A stretch of 64,000 nucleotides of DNA from Clostridia bacterium (GCA_017520505.1 JAFXFN010000006.1:168091-232090), one strand, 5' to 3'. Shown: positions 26,506 to 35,404, counted from the stretch's first letter. Translations and numbers: made by a program. The notes: generated by a model from the letters alone, not told the origin.

Positions 26506-27333
26506 TTATAACCATTCCCATGCCAACTTATATCGATAAAATAATTTTGGATTTCTTATCACATATCTATACACAGTTACAGAAGAATCGTCTTTTTTCT
26601 TCTTGGAAGGACAATCCTCTTTGCTGACATAGCCATATTCATTTATAGCATCTCCATATTCTGTAGAAATTTGCTTGCAAACATCTTTCAATCTAACACC
26701 ATTTTGAACCTCGAGTTCCAGCACTATTTTTCTTATCGGCCTACAAACATCTATGTAATATTCGGGTTTCATTATATTGGAATCATAATTAAATTCAATT
26801 TGCACATGAAAATCCGCAGGTTTTTTATCATCAAATTTCACTTCATAATCAGCATGCGTAGCGGCAAATCCGTCCGTTTTACTATCAATTTTCCTTTCAT
26901 TTCCTTCGGAATCAATAGCAGTAAATTGTTTTTCTGATACATTCGCAAAATCCGGATCTATTGATGTAACAACAATATCATCCCAACAATAATCTCCTTT
27001 GACACTTACACTTGTTTTTATTTTACCATCTGATTTAAAAAAAATATTTTTAACCGTACGTACTTCTTGAAACTCTATTCCCTTGTTTCCCTGTCGTAAA
27101 ATCATCGTATGCTTTTCATATGAATGGAAGTATCCCCAATTAAATCTAGTTGTGCCAAATATTCTAATCTTATAAAATACAATAAAACAAAAAAATATCA
27201 CCATCGGTGCAATAACAATAGGAAAAATATCAGGTTTAAACCACTTTGCAAGTAAAGCACTAAGTATACCCCAAATAGCGATAATCACTGTTGCTACAAC
27301 ATTAGACAAAATATTTTCAAATAGATTTCTCAT
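26506..27333 (-). CDS. Membrane protein of unknown function
   Basis: Not recognised. 275 residues: two adjacent membrane helices near the N-terminus (about 8-30 and 36-58), then a soluble beta-rich domain (about 65-210) and a charged tail with CPSKKKKDDSS before a final YRYVIRNPKLFYRYKLAW. The domain arrangement resembles two-helix proteins with a sensor or adaptor domain outside or inside the membrane; topology is undecided. The base composition is clearly more AT-rich than the neighbouring genes and many codons end in A or T, suggesting recent acquisition. It has its own strong promoter with an overlapping palindrome (27351-27395). Confidence 0.75.
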   Translation of the reverse strand: MRNLFENILSNVVATVIIAIWGILSALLAKWFKPDIFPIVIAPMVIFFCFIVFYKIRIFGTTRFNWGYFHSYEKHTMILRQGNKGIEFQEVRTVKNIFFKSDGKIKTSVSVKGDYCWDDIVVTSIDPDFANVSEKQFTAIDSEGNERKIDSKTDGFAATHADYEVKFDDKKPADFHVQIEFNYDSNIMKPEYYIDVCRPIRKIVLELEVQNGVRLKDVCKQISTEYGDAINEYGYVSKEDCPSKKKKDDSSVTVYRYVIRNPKLFYRYKLAWEWL

Positions 27334-27350
27334 GACAAACCCCCAAAAAT

Positions 27351-27395
27351 ATTTGATTTAATCAAATTATAACATATGTCGTCAAAATTTGTCAA
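27351..27395 (-). promoter_or_regulatory. Promoter with operator-like palindrome for the 26506-27333 gene
   Basis: Minus strand: TTGACA (27395-27390), 18 nt, TATAAT (27371-27366). A 17-bp near-palindrome ATTTGATTTAATCAAAT (27351-27367) abuts the -10 and covers the likely start site. Bases 27396-27515 hold nothing I recognise. Confidence 0.7.
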
Positions 27396-27518
27396 GGGGG
27401 TGATTTTCAAAAAATTCATTTGACATTTAATCTGCTACTCAACGACTACACAATGTTAATTTGTGTTTGCATGAGCACTTTTCTGTGCAGTATATTGAAT
27501 GAATTGAGATTAAAACAA

Positions 27519-27554
27519 TGCGGTAAATTACAAAAAACTTTGCAATTTACCGCA
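27519..27554 (-). terminator. Terminator of the holA-to-EamA operon
   Basis: Eleven-bp stem TGCGGTAAATT / AATTTACCGCA enclosing a 14-nt loop; on the minus strand TTGTTTTAATC follows. It lies 27 nt after the EamA stop. Confidence 0.7.
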
Positions 27555-27580
27555 TTATAGATTATTGTGTTTAAATTCCG

Positions 27581-28483
27581 TTATATCTTCGCCAAAAGCT
27601 CGCTGAATGCAAGTATAAGGAGTGCACAAAGGGCAATTATCATACCGACAAGACGGCGTCCGCTTACCTTTTCACGGAACAAGGTCATAGCAACCACGAC
27701 CGACATCATTGTTGTTCCGCCGTTTTGTATCGGGAATAATACTGCACTGTCAAGCACACCCGAAAGATAGAGGTTGACCTTGTTCAAAAATGCGATAAAC
27801 GCACCGCAAATAACTGTCAAAAGGAGCAGTTTTTTTGTATCTATTCCCTTTTCTTCCGCTTTTTCCTTCTTGCCTCTTGAGCTTACAAAATAGCTTACCG
27901 TGCAAAGAATTGCCGCAGATACAAAGGCGATCGCAAGAAACGCACCTGTTTCAGAAGCAAATGACGACTTCTGCTGTGTCTTTTGCATAATTCCGATAGA
28001 ACCCATAAAGAGGAACGCCAAAAAGCAGAAAATGAGCCATTTTGCACTCGCCCCTTTGCTGTCTTTTTTCTTTTCCGTCGAAAAATATGCGGCAACTATC
28101 ATAAGAACCGTTCCGACTATTTTCCAGACCGACAGCGATTCATCCCAGATGATATATCCCGAAAATGCAGGAAGTATCATTGACGAGGTAATAAGCAGAA
28201 TGGTAAAGGACATCGGTCCGCAGTTAAGCGCATTGAGCTTGAAAATACCGCTGAGTGCCGTCACAGCACCGAACGCTATACCGAATAAAACCGTAAAGAG
28301 CGATGCTTTAAAGCCCGAAATTATGCTTATTGCAACAAGAATAACTGCCGCAACGGAATAAATGCACATATTTATTCTGTAGTTATCGGAGCGCTCCTTT
28401 ACGGCTTTTTTGCCGAAATAATTGTAAAATGACGAATACGCAACGTTAGCGCATACGGAAAGCGCAAGCAAAAAATAATTCAT
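27581..28483 (-). CDS. DMT superfamily (EamA-like) transporter
   Basis: 300-residue membrane protein with ten predicted helices in two repeated halves, drug/metabolite transporter superfamily. Half 1 ends with IIWDESLSVWKIVGTVLMIVA and half 2 with LFREKVSGRRLVGMIIALCAL, the E-x-(L/V)-x-x-x-x-x-x-G signature of EamA domains. The loop between halves is Lys-rich (STEKKKDSKG), and a second charged loop (SSRGKKEKAEEKGIDTKK) follows. Substrate unknown. It is the last gene of the operon beginning at holA; it starts 13 nt after the HAD gene ends. Confidence 0.85.
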   Translation of the reverse strand: MNYFLLALSVCANVAYSSFYNYFGKKAVKERSDNYRINMCIYSVAAVILVAISIISGFKASLFTVLFGIAFGAVTALSGIFKLNALNCGPMSFTILLITSSMILPAFSGYIIWDESLSVWKIVGTVLMIVAAYFSTEKKKDSKGASAKWLIFCFLAFLFMGSIGIMQKTQQKSSFASETGAFLAIAFVSAAILCTVSYFVSSRGKKEKAEEKGIDTKKLLLLTVICGAFIAFLNKVNLYLSGVLDSAVLFPIQNGGTTMMSVVVAMTLFREKVSGRRLVGMIIALCALLILAFSELLAKI

Positions 28484-28496
28484 TTATATCACGACC

Positions 28497-29276
28497 TTAT
28501 CTGATTATATCGCCGACACCGTTAAGAATGTATTTCGGACGGTACGGGAAGAGGCTCACGTCTTCTCTCGATGTAACACCCGAAAGGACGAGAACTGTAT
28601 CAAGCTCACTTTCAATACCCGAAATGATATCAGTATCCATTCTGTCACCGATTATGGCTGTATCTTCTCTTAAGCAATCTATCTTTTTAAGAGCGTGGCG
28701 CATAATAAGGGGGTTGGGCTTACCTATGTAATACGCTTTTTTACCCGTTGTAAGCTCAATAGGGGAAATAAGCGCACGGCAAGCGGGGATTATTCCGTTT
28801 TCGCCCGGAGCCGTCAGGTCGGTATTCGTACCGATAAGCTTTGCGCCTTTCTGAATAAGCTTTACGGCGTGCTCTATCTTTTCATAGTTAAACGAGCGTG
28901 TTTCGCCGAATACAACGTAATCGGGATTCTGGTCATTCATCGAAAATCCCGCATCGTAAAGTGCATTTACAAGTCCCGGCTCACCTATTGCGTAAACGCT
29001 TCCGCCGGGGCACTGTGTTGCAAGGAAAGATGCCGTTGCAAGAGCTGACGTGTAGAAATTGTCGGGGGACACGGTAAGTCCCATTCTCTGAAGCTTCTGC
29101 GCAAGCTCACGGGGTGAACGCTCACTGGAGTTGGTCAAGAAAAGAAATTTCTTTCCGGACTCAATAAGCCAGTTGACAAATTCGGGAACATCGGGCAAAA
29201 GTCTGTTTCCGTGGTAGATAACTCCGTCCATATCACAGATGAACGCTTTTTTGTTTCTCAATTCTTCAATATTCAT
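28497..29276 (-). CDS. HAD-IIA family phosphatase (NagD-like)
   Basis: 259-residue haloacid-dehalogenase-type phosphatase, cytosolic. Motif I CDMDGVIYHG (nucleophile and acid Asp), motif II LTNSSERS, motif III Lys in YIGKPNPLIM, and motif IV GDRMDTDI are all intact, in the NagD/AraL pattern with a C2-type cap between motifs II and III. These enzymes hydrolyse sugar phosphates or small phosphometabolites; the substrate is not predictable. AGGAG lies 7 nt before the ATG at 29276. Fourth gene of the holA operon. Confidence 0.9.
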   Translation of the reverse strand: MNIEELRNKKAFICDMDGVIYHGNRLLPDVPEFVNWLIESGKKFLFLTNSSERSPRELAQKLQRMGLTVSPDNFYTSALATASFLATQCPGGSVYAIGEPGLVNALYDAGFSMNDQNPDYVVFGETRSFNYEKIEHAVKLIQKGAKLIGTNTDLTAPGENGIIPACRALISPIELTTGKKAYYIGKPNPLIMRHALKKIDCLREDTAIIGDRMDTDIISGIESELDTVLVLSGVTSREDVSLFPYRPKYILNGVGDIIR

Positions 29277-29299
29277 TTTGTTCTCCTATATCAGTATGT

Positions 29300-29857
29300 T
29301 CATTTTTTATCATTCTTTTTAAATATTACAAGCTTGCTGAAAACGTAATTTATGATAATTATTATGATTGCCGCCACAGCCTTGATGACGTACTGATTCA
29401 TATTCAGCCACGTTACGAACGTGAGGAATATAAGCTCCTCAACACCGAGTGAGAATACACGTGCGCCTGTAAAGGAAATTATCTCGTGAACGAGCACGTC
29501 TTTTTTAAAGCTTTTGCTTTGGAAAACCCACAGCTTGTTCACTATGTATGCGAATATGACTGCGAAAAACCATGCTATAAAAACGATAACAAGCTCGTGC
29601 AGCTTCGTTAACTCCACAAGTCCTATATGAATTACCATATTTATAACCGTGGTAATACCGCCGACGATAACGTAAACGATTATCTCACGGTATTTTTTTA
29701 TAAGCGCATTAATCTTTTTGTAAAAGCATAAATATATGACAGCGCAGACAGCTATGCCGATACCGGCAATAATTGCCAGAAGCCCTATGTTGTCAAGCGC
29801 CCAATCAACAAGAGTATCGATGACCGAATTTTCAGTTGAAGACAAAAAATTCAACAT
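29300..29857 (-). CDS. GtrA family membrane protein with an extra N-terminal helix
   Basis: 185 residues. The GtrA-like four-helix domain (about 57-180) has the signatures FxxVGGxxT (VYVIVGGITTVINM), FAYIVNKLWVFQ and, at the end, NYVFSKLVIFK. GtrA proteins are thought to flip lipid-linked sugars or assist cell-wall glycosylation. An added N-terminal hydrophobic segment (about 22-46) is not part of the common family. The ATG overlaps the stop of the RNase M5-like gene by 7 nt. No glycosyltransferase partner is next to it. Confidence 0.88.
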   Translation of the reverse strand: MLNFLSSTENSVIDTLVDWALDNIGLLAIIAGIGIAVCAVIYLCFYKKINALIKKYREIIVYVIVGGITTVINMVIHIGLVELTKLHELVIVFIAWFFAVIFAYIVNKLWVFQSKSFKKDVLVHEIISFTGARVFSLGVEELIFLTFVTWLNMNQYVIKAVAAIIIIIINYVFSKLVIFKKNDKK

Positions 29858-30432
29858 TTTACATCCTCCAGAATTTTATAAAAGGTTTCCTCATCAAACA
29901 AAAGGTTTACCGCTTCAAGCAGTGCATTTGCTGACATTTCAGCGGGAAGTCCTGCCGCAGTACAGAATTTTCTTCGTAAATATGAGGAGTTATCTCCGCC
30001 CGACAGTCCCAAAATAAAGAAGTCTGTCTTTTTAAGCGAAAGCTTGTTTTTGATTTCGCCCGTATACGGCAGAAATATTTTGTGAAGCAGCTCCGCTGTC
30101 ATTCCCTCAACACCGAGAGTTCCTTCTGCCGACGGCTTTTCTTTTCTTTTTTCCTTGCCCTTTATCTGCGGAATATAGAGATTTACTATTTTCTCGGCAG
30201 GTATTATGCCCCTTATGAAATTTCGTATTACCCTGCCTGCTCCGTCACTGTCTGTGACAACTATTATCTTTTCTTCGCTTGCAAGCTTTCTTAAAAGCGA
30301 AGCCTTTTCGTCGTTTTTGAACACGCCGAAGCCGTCGGTCGTTATTATCACGCCGTCAATTACCGACGAAAGCTTGATCTTATCGTATTTTCCCTCACAT
30401 ATAACGGGATATTTTATTTTCAGCTTTTCCAT
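29851..30432 (-). CDS. Ribonuclease M5-like TOPRIM protein (DUF4093)
   Basis: 193 residues. The N-terminal TOPRIM domain (about 8-90) shows the catalytic Glu in VICEGKYDK and the DxD-type motif VVTDSDGAGRVIRNFI; a segment rich in Lys (KGKEKRKEKPS) and a DUF4093 helical domain follow (LSLKKTDFFILGLSGGDNSS). This is the organisation of RnmV, which matures 5S rRNA in Firmicutes, though some TOPRIM-DUF4093 proteins are only distantly related. It starts right after holA (1-nt gap) and overlaps gtrA. Assignment to 5S rRNA maturation is by family. Confidence 0.8.
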   Translation of the reverse strand: MEKLKIKYPVICEGKYDKIKLSSVIDGVIITTDGFGVFKNDEKASLLRKLASEEKIIVVTDSDGAGRVIRNFIRGIIPAEKIVNLYIPQIKGKEKRKEKPSAEGTLGVEGMTAELLHKIFLPYTGEIKNKLSLKKTDFFILGLSGGDNSSYLRRKFCTAAGLPAEMSANALLEAVNLLFDEETFYKILEDVKC

Positions 30433-30433
30433 A

Positions 30434-31465
30434 TCACAAGTCCGTTATAAGGGAAATAAGCTCGCCCTTGACGTCAGCGCCCGTGCTTTTCACGGCAAGG
30501 TCAGCAAGATAGCATCTTGAAAGAAGCTCCGAAAGATATTTTCCCGTTATACCAGTCAAAGCTTGAGCACGCACCTTGACCGCATACTCGTGCATACCTA
30601 TGCTTGATGCTATTTCAGGTGCTTTCATTCCCGATTTCATAGCTGATTTGATTCTGTAAAGCTTTTCGACCTCTGAGGTTATCTCCGCTAACAGCAGCAT
30701 AGGCTCGTGTCCTTTTTTAAGGGCATCGGTGACGTATGCAAGCACCGCCTCACCATCACGTTTGAGTATTTTATTTGAAACGTAAAACGCTTCAAACACG
30801 TTCTTTTTGCCCGTTACACGCTGCACTGTGTCATCGTCAAGCTCGGTCATTCCGTTTTGACGCATATATGCGCAAAGCTTGGCAATTTCATTTGATATTA
30901 CGCTCATATCACACGCCGCACGCTCAGCTATAAGCGTTGCCGTATGTACGGATATATTGAAGCCCTCTGAAACGAAATGGCGGTTTATCCATTTTAAGAG
31001 CTTTTCCTGCGGAAGAAAATCAAAGTACACGACGGACGATGCACGTGACAGCTTCGCGAGCTTTGATTTTGAATCGGCATCGCCCTCCTCAAGCTGTGTT
31101 GCGTAAAGATATATGACAAACGTCAGATAGTCGTATTTTTCCGCTTCCTTGCAAAGCGTGCAAAGGATTTCAACGGGCTCTTTTCCGCCTTTTTTCAAGT
31201 CTGCGCCGTACAGTATCACAAGACGTCTGTCGGCAAACTGGGGAAGCGTTGCAAATGCGGACAAAATATCCTCTTTATCCTCAAGAGAATCAAACACGTT
31301 GACGTTAAAATCACGAAGCTCCTCATCGGGGCAGACGTGCTTTTTGACATCGGACAAAAAAGCTCTTTTCAGATACTCCTCACCGCCGTACAGGAAATAT
31401 GCACCCTGCATTGTGCCGCCCAGCAGCTCTTTTGTTTGCTTCATAACATCAATTTTAGCAGCCAT
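30434..31465 (-). CDS. holA: DNA polymerase III subunit delta
   Basis: Clamp-loader subunit that opens the beta clamp. 343 residues with the HolA layout: N-terminal clamp-binding/AAA-like domain beginning QGAYFLYGGEEYLKRAFLSDV, a middle region with RRLVILYGADLKKG and TFVIYLY, and the helical collar domain with KNVFEAFYVSNKILKRDGEAVL and KVRAQALTGITGKYLSELLSR. A GGGGGTG ribosome site precedes the ATG. It leads the minus-strand operon holA - RNase M5-like - gtrA - HAD - EamA and is divergent from the phosphate transporter gene. Confidence 0.93.
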   Translation of the reverse strand: MAAKIDVMKQTKELLGGTMQGAYFLYGGEEYLKRAFLSDVKKHVCPDEELRDFNVNVFDSLEDKEDILSAFATLPQFADRRLVILYGADLKKGGKEPVEILCTLCKEAEKYDYLTFVIYLYATQLEEGDADSKSKLAKLSRASSVVYFDFLPQEKLLKWINRHFVSEGFNISVHTATLIAERAACDMSVISNEIAKLCAYMRQNGMTELDDDTVQRVTGKKNVFEAFYVSNKILKRDGEAVLAYVTDALKKGHEPMLLLAEITSEVEKLYRIKSAMKSGMKAPEIASSIGMHEYAVKVRAQALTGITGKYLSELLSRCYLADLAVKSTGADVKGELISLITDL

Positions 31466-31522
31466 AACGGCACCCCCTTTGGTAAAATATCGTAATATTA
31501 TAACACACAGTTTTGAATTTTA

Positions 31523-31553
31523 TTTAAATCATATCGTAAGTTTTTGTATAAAT
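31523..31553 (+). promoter_or_regulatory. Probable promoter of the PiT gene, giving a near-leaderless mRNA
   Basis: A weak -35 TTTAAA (31523-31528) and -10 TATAAAT (31547-31553). Transcription would begin at about 31559-31561, at most a few bases before the ATG at 31564, and no Shine-Dalgarno sequence is present there. Confidence 0.45.
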
Positions 31554-31563
31554 AATTTTTAAT

Positions 31564-32544
31564 ATGGATTTTTTTAACGGATTTTTTTCTCAAATCGGAT
31601 ATTTTTCATCTGTTTTAATATTCATCACAGTTTTTTTCAACGGTGCAACAGATGCATCCAATGCCGTTGCAACGTGTGTCGGAACGAAGTGTATGAAGAT
31701 TTCGCACGCAACGATAATGTCTGCCGTTTTCAACTTTTTGGGTGTACTTATTATGGGTACTTTTGCAGGGAAGGTGGCGTTCACCGTCAAGGAGCTTGCC
31801 GTTTTTCCGAGCGAAAGCTCGGTCAAGACCGCCGTGTGCGCTTCAATGCTGTCTGTGATAATATGGGCGGGCGGTGCGTGGCTTTTCGGCATTCCGACAA
31901 GCGAAAGCCACGCATTAACGGCAAGCCTCACAGGGACGGCACTCGCCTGTGGCGGTGCGTATATAAATACTGCACAGTACGCACGGGTGCTGTACGGTCT
32001 GCTTGTTTCAAGTGCGCTTGGGTTTGCCGTTGGTGTTATAATATCGCTTTTGACGGATATTTTTCTTAAAAAATGCTCCGATACATTTTTCCGATATGCG
32101 CAAATTTTCGGTGCTTGCTGTACCTCCTTTGCCCACGGCGGTCAGGACGGGGTGAAATTTCTCGGTCTGTTCTTACTTTTCACAAACGGCGGTGAAGTTG
32201 GTACACCGCTTATATTTGCAGTATCTGCCGTAATGCTTTTCGGCACCGCCGTCGGCGGAAAAAAGATAATAAAATCAGTCGGCGAAAATATGGTGGAAAT
32301 AAATAAAAAAGACGGCTTTGCCTCCGATATTGCAAGTGCTTTGTGTCTTTTGTTTGCAAGCATTATGGGGATTCCCGCAAGCACAACACAAACAAAAACC
32401 TCGTCCATTCTCGGTGTCGGCGCACTGTCATCAGGTAAAATAAACGCAAAAACCACCCTCAGCATCGTCACAGCCTGGATATTCACCTTCCCTGCCTGCA
32501 CACTTTTGGGATATATGATAATGAAAATTATGATAAAGTGGTAA
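31564..32544 (+). CDS. Inorganic phosphate transporter, PiT family
   Basis: 326-residue polytopic membrane protein; cation-coupled phosphate symporter. The two PiT signature repeats are present: FFNGATDASNAVATCVGTKCM near residue 24 and CTSFAHGGQDGVKFLG near 188 (GxNDxxN-like), with TSESHALTASLTG and ASTTQTKTSSILGVG as further repeats. The ATG at 31564 must be the start because the first helix begins at once. The region just before it has no ribosome site and a -10 box only 11 nt away, so translation may be leaderless. Usual partner phoU-like (DUF47) gene is absent. Confidence 0.92.
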   Translation: MDFFNGFFSQIGYFSSVLIFITVFFNGATDASNAVATCVGTKCMKISHATIMSAVFNFLGVLIMGTFAGKVAFTVKELAVFPSESSVKTAVCASMLSVIIWAGGAWLFGIPTSESHALTASLTGTALACGGAYINTAQYARVLYGLLVSSALGFAVGVIISLLTDIFLKKCSDTFFRYAQIFGACCTSFAHGGQDGVKFLGLFLLFTNGGEVGTPLIFAVSAVMLFGTAVGGKKIIKSVGENMVEINKKDGFASDIASALCLLFASIMGIPASTTQTKTSSILGVGALSSGKINAKTTLSIVTAWIFTFPACTLLGYMIMKIMIKW

Positions 32545-32551
32545 GCAAAAT

Positions 32552-32582
32552 GCTCCCTGTAATTTAGGACAGGGAGCGTTTT
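32552..32582 (+). terminator. Terminator between convergent PiT and DegV genes
   Basis: Nine-bp stem GCTCCCTGT / ACAGGGAGC followed by GTTTTG. Confidence 0.8.
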
Positions 32583-32598
32583 GTAATACTATCATTTT

Positions 32599-33426
32599 TC
32601 AGCTTTCATAACCGATAAGGATACCGCCTCGTTCGGCATAAAATCCGCAAAGACCGCCGACGGTGGATATAACAACTGATGTTTCGGGGAACGTTTCCTT
32701 TATGAGTGCTTCAAGCTTTTCGGAAACAGCGGGATTTTCGCAATGGTGTATGCGGACTTTACCGCCACAGCCCGTTTTTTTCATATTGTCGATTATGTCC
32801 TCAAGCATTCTTTTAGCCCCTCTTGATTTATTCATTATTTCAAGAGTTCCCTCGTCACTTGCCTTTCCGACTATCCTTATACCGATAACTCCTGCAAGCT
32901 TTGCGACAATGGGGCTTACCCTGCCGTTATTGGCAAGGTTGTGCATCGATTCAAGCGCAAAAATAAGGTGTGTATGCTTTTGATATTCCTTTATTTCAGC
33001 GGATATTTCATCAAAGCTTTTACCTTCGCTTATAAGCTGTCCGAGCTTTTCGATAACAAGCGCACACTCCGGTCCCGTTGAAAGTGAGTCGATAACAAGC
33101 ACGTGGCGTTCGGGATATTTTTCCATATATTCCTTTGCCGCACCGTATGCGGAATTGTAGCTTCCCGAAAGCGAGCTTGTAATGGTCACGCAGAAAATAT
33201 TCTCATAACCTTCAAACGCTTCAAGCCATTCGGCGGTGTTTGGACAGGCTGAGCTGGACTTGCCTTTATATTTTTCAAGATACGTAAGCATTTCGGAAAG
33301 ATTCAGAGTATCATCGTCGCAAAATTCTCTTTCATCCGTTCTTATTTTAAGCGGTACGGATGAAAAGGCGGCGGAAAATTCACGTATATCCGACGAGGAA
33401 TCACTTACTATTTTAAAAGTTGACAT
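32599..33426 (-). CDS. DegV family fatty-acid-binding protein
   Basis: 275 residues, cytosolic; DegV/FakB family proteins bind a single fatty acid and, as FakB, present it to the kinase FakA. Signatures: IVSDSSSDI at the N-terminus, SSACPNTAEWLEAF (the fatty-acid-head-group Ser/Thr loop), ITSSLSGSYNSA and DSLSTGPECALVIEKL. The C-terminal domain ends with STVGGLCGFYAERGGILIGY, where family proteins bind the carboxylate. No fakA (DAK-like) gene is adjacent. Divergent from the HAD gene at 33578, with two repeated operator-like sequences in its promoter region. Confidence 0.9.
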   Translation of the reverse strand: MSTFKIVSDSSSDIREFSAAFSSVPLKIRTDEREFCDDDTLNLSEMLTYLEKYKGKSSSACPNTAEWLEAFEGYENIFCVTITSSLSGSYNSAYGAAKEYMEKYPERHVLVIDSLSTGPECALVIEKLGQLISEGKSFDEISAEIKEYQKHTHLIFALESMHNLANNGRVSPIVAKLAGVIGIRIVGKASDEGTLEIMNKSRGAKRMLEDIIDNMKKTGCGGKVRIHHCENPAVSEKLEALIKETFPETSVVISTVGGLCGFYAERGGILIGYES

Positions 33427-33451
33427 AATTCGTTCTCCGATATTTTATTAT

Positions 33452-33501
33452 CTGTTTTTGAAAACCATAACCATTATATCAGTTTTTGAAAACTATGTCA
33501 A
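33452..33501 (-). promoter_or_regulatory. degV promoter with two copies of GTTTTTGAAAAC
   Basis: Minus strand: TTGACA (33501-33496), 17 nt, TATAAT (33478-33473). The pseudopalindrome GTTTTTGAAAAC occurs twice, at about 33454-33465 just after the transcription start and at about 33482-33493 inside the spacer, 28 bp apart: a repressor-site arrangement. Confidence 0.75.
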
Positions 33502-33519
33502 GCGTTTTTGTAAAAAATA

Positions 33520-33548
33520 TTGACAAACACGCCTCATTATTGTAAAAT
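33520..33548 (+). promoter_or_regulatory. Promoter of the HAD - AKR - ECF - DUF1893 genes
   Basis: TTGACA (33520-33525), 17 nt, TAAAAT (33543-33548), about 30 nt before the ATG at 33578. Confidence 0.8.
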
Positions 33549-33577
33549 ATTCTTATAAAAATAAGGGGAAAGCATCA

Positions 33578-34279
33578 ATGAAGAAATACCAAGCAATACT
33601 TTTTGACCTTGACGGAACACTTCTGCCTATGGATATGGATACCTTTTCAAAAGGATACTTACACACTCTTGCCGACGAAATGAAAAAATACGGTTATTCG
33701 GAGCAAACACTTTTACCCGCAATGTGGCGAGGCGTTGACTCAATGGTTAAAAACGACGGTGAAAAAACAAATTGCGATGTATTTTGGGAAACATTCGCAA
33801 GCATTTTAGGACAGCAGGTATACGGTGATATACCTCATTTCGATGATTTTTACGCAGGTCGCTTCAATGATGCCGTAAAATACACCTCCCCGACAGAAAA
33901 CGCAAAAAGGGCTGTTGAATATGCAAGGGCGTGTGCGGACAAGGTCATTCTTGCAACGAATCCGATGTTCCCCACCGATGCCGTTAAAGCACGGTTACAG
34001 TGGTCAGGGCTGAAATATGAGGATTTTGACTATGCAACCGACTACACAAACTCACATTTCTGCAAGCCGAACCCAAAATATTTCGAAGAAATTGCCGAAA
34101 AATTTTCGCTTGATCCCCAAAACTGCCTTATGGTGGGAAACAACGCACTTGAAGATGCAAAAGCATCAATGGCTGCAGGCTTTTCATCATTTCTGCTTAC
34201 GGAGTGCCTTATATGTGACGGCGATATGCCAAGCTGTCACGTCGGCACGTTTGATGATTTATTTGAATTTTTAAAATAA
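33578..34279 (+). CDS. HAD family hydrolase
   Basis: 233-residue HAD phosphatase-like protein. Motif I LFDLDGTLLPMD, motif II ATNPMFP (Thr in place of the usual Ser/Thr-N), motif III Lys in HFCKPNPKYFEEIAEKF, motif IV GNNALEDAKASMAAGF with an Asn-Asn where Asp-Asp is common, and a helical C1 cap (about 18-100). The change in motif IV leaves only one acidic residue (Asp) for magnesium, so activity may be weak or altered. It is followed by the aldo/keto reductase gene after 12 nt. Confidence 0.88.
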   Translation: MKKYQAILFDLDGTLLPMDMDTFSKGYLHTLADEMKKYGYSEQTLLPAMWRGVDSMVKNDGEKTNCDVFWETFASILGQQVYGDIPHFDDFYAGRFNDAVKYTSPTENAKRAVEYARACADKVILATNPMFPTDAVKARLQWSGLKYEDFDYATDYTNSHFCKPNPKYFEEIAEKFSLDPQNCLMVGNNALEDAKASMAAGFSSFLLTECLICDGDMPSCHVGTFDDLFEFLK

Positions 34280-34291
34280 CGGAGGTAAATT

Positions 34292-35404
34292 ATGAAAAAA
34301 TTAGCATTCGGACTTATGCGCTTGCCTATGACGGAAAACACGGAAAAGCCTGAAATAGATTTAAACCGTGTCTGCGGAATGGTTGACACGTTTATGGAAA
34401 ACGGATTTACATATTTTGACACAGCCGCACCGTATCACGGCGGTATGAGTGAGGTCATATTCAAAAAAGCAGTTGCTGACAGATACCCCAGAGATGCATA
34501 CACAATCACGGATAAATTAAGCCTTTTTATGATAGAAAAGGCAGAGGATATGCAGGGATTTTTCGACCGTCAGCTTGAAAAGCTCGGCGTTGATTACGTT
34601 GACATTTATCTTATTCATTCGCTTTCAAGAAACTCATACAAGAAAGCGCAGGAATTCGGCGCATTTGAGTTTGCCGCAAGACTCAAACAAGAGGGCAAGG
34701 TGAAGCACGTCGGATTTTCATTCCACGACACGGCAGATATACTTGACACGATTCTGACAGACCACCCCGAAATCGAGTACGTTCAGCTTCAGATAAACTA
34801 TCTTGACTGGGAAGACGACGTTATCCAATCACGTCAATGCTATGAGGTTGCCGTAAAGCACGGCAAGCCCGTGCTTGTAATGGAGCCCGTTAAGGGCGGT
34901 GCGCTCGTTGACATATCAGAAAACGCAAAGAAGCTTTTGAAGGATAAAGAGCCTGAAATGTCGATTCCCTCCTGGGCGATACGCTTCGCCGCATCGCTTG
35001 ACAAGGTCGTTATGGTGCTTTCGGGTATGAGCAACGAAGAACAGATAAGCGACAACATCAGCTATATGAAGGATTTTGTACCGCTTACAGATGACGAAAT
35101 GAAGCTGACGCTTGAATGTGCTGAAATAATCAGAAAAGATATACCTATAAAGTGCACATCTTGCCGTTACTGCGTTGACGACTGTCCTATGAATATCGCA
35201 ATTCCCGAATACTTCAGCATATACAATGACAGCAAGCGCTTTGGGCTTCCCAAAATGGGACATTTAAAGGAAAAATACAGAAAAACGGCAGAAACAAACG
35301 GAAAAGCCTCCGTGTGCATTGAATGCGGTATGTGCGAGGAGCATTGTCCGCAAAAGCTTCCGATAAGAGAATTTTTGAAAACCGTTTCCGAAGTATTTGA
35401 TTAA
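34292..35404 (+). CDS. Aldo/keto reductase with C-terminal ferredoxin-like 2[4Fe-4S] domain
   Basis: 370 residues. The N-terminal AKR barrel (about 1-270) has the catalytic set: Asp and Tyr in YFDTAAPYHGGMSE, Lys in ITDKLSL, His in YLIHSLSR, plus a C-terminal cofactor loop (VVMVLSGMSNEEQI). The C-terminal part (about 285-365) has two cluster-binding motifs, CTSCRYCVDDCP and CIECGMCEEHCPQ. This fused type is frequent in anaerobes and probably exchanges electrons between NAD(P)H and a ferredoxin-like carrier; the physiological substrate is unknown. GGAGG precedes the ATG; 12 nt separate it from the ECF S gene. Confidence 0.92.
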   Translation: MKKLAFGLMRLPMTENTEKPEIDLNRVCGMVDTFMENGFTYFDTAAPYHGGMSEVIFKKAVADRYPRDAYTITDKLSLFMIEKAEDMQGFFDRQLEKLGVDYVDIYLIHSLSRNSYKKAQEFGAFEFAARLKQEGKVKHVGFSFHDTADILDTILTDHPEIEYVQLQINYLDWEDDVIQSRQCYEVAVKHGKPVLVMEPVKGGALVDISENAKKLLKDKEPEMSIPSWAIRFAASLDKVVMVLSGMSNEEQISDNISYMKDFVPLTDDEMKLTLECAEIIRKDIPIKCTSCRYCVDDCPMNIAIPEYFSIYNDSKRFGLPKMGHLKEKYRKTAETNGKASVCIECGMCEEHCPQKLPIREFLKTVSEVFD

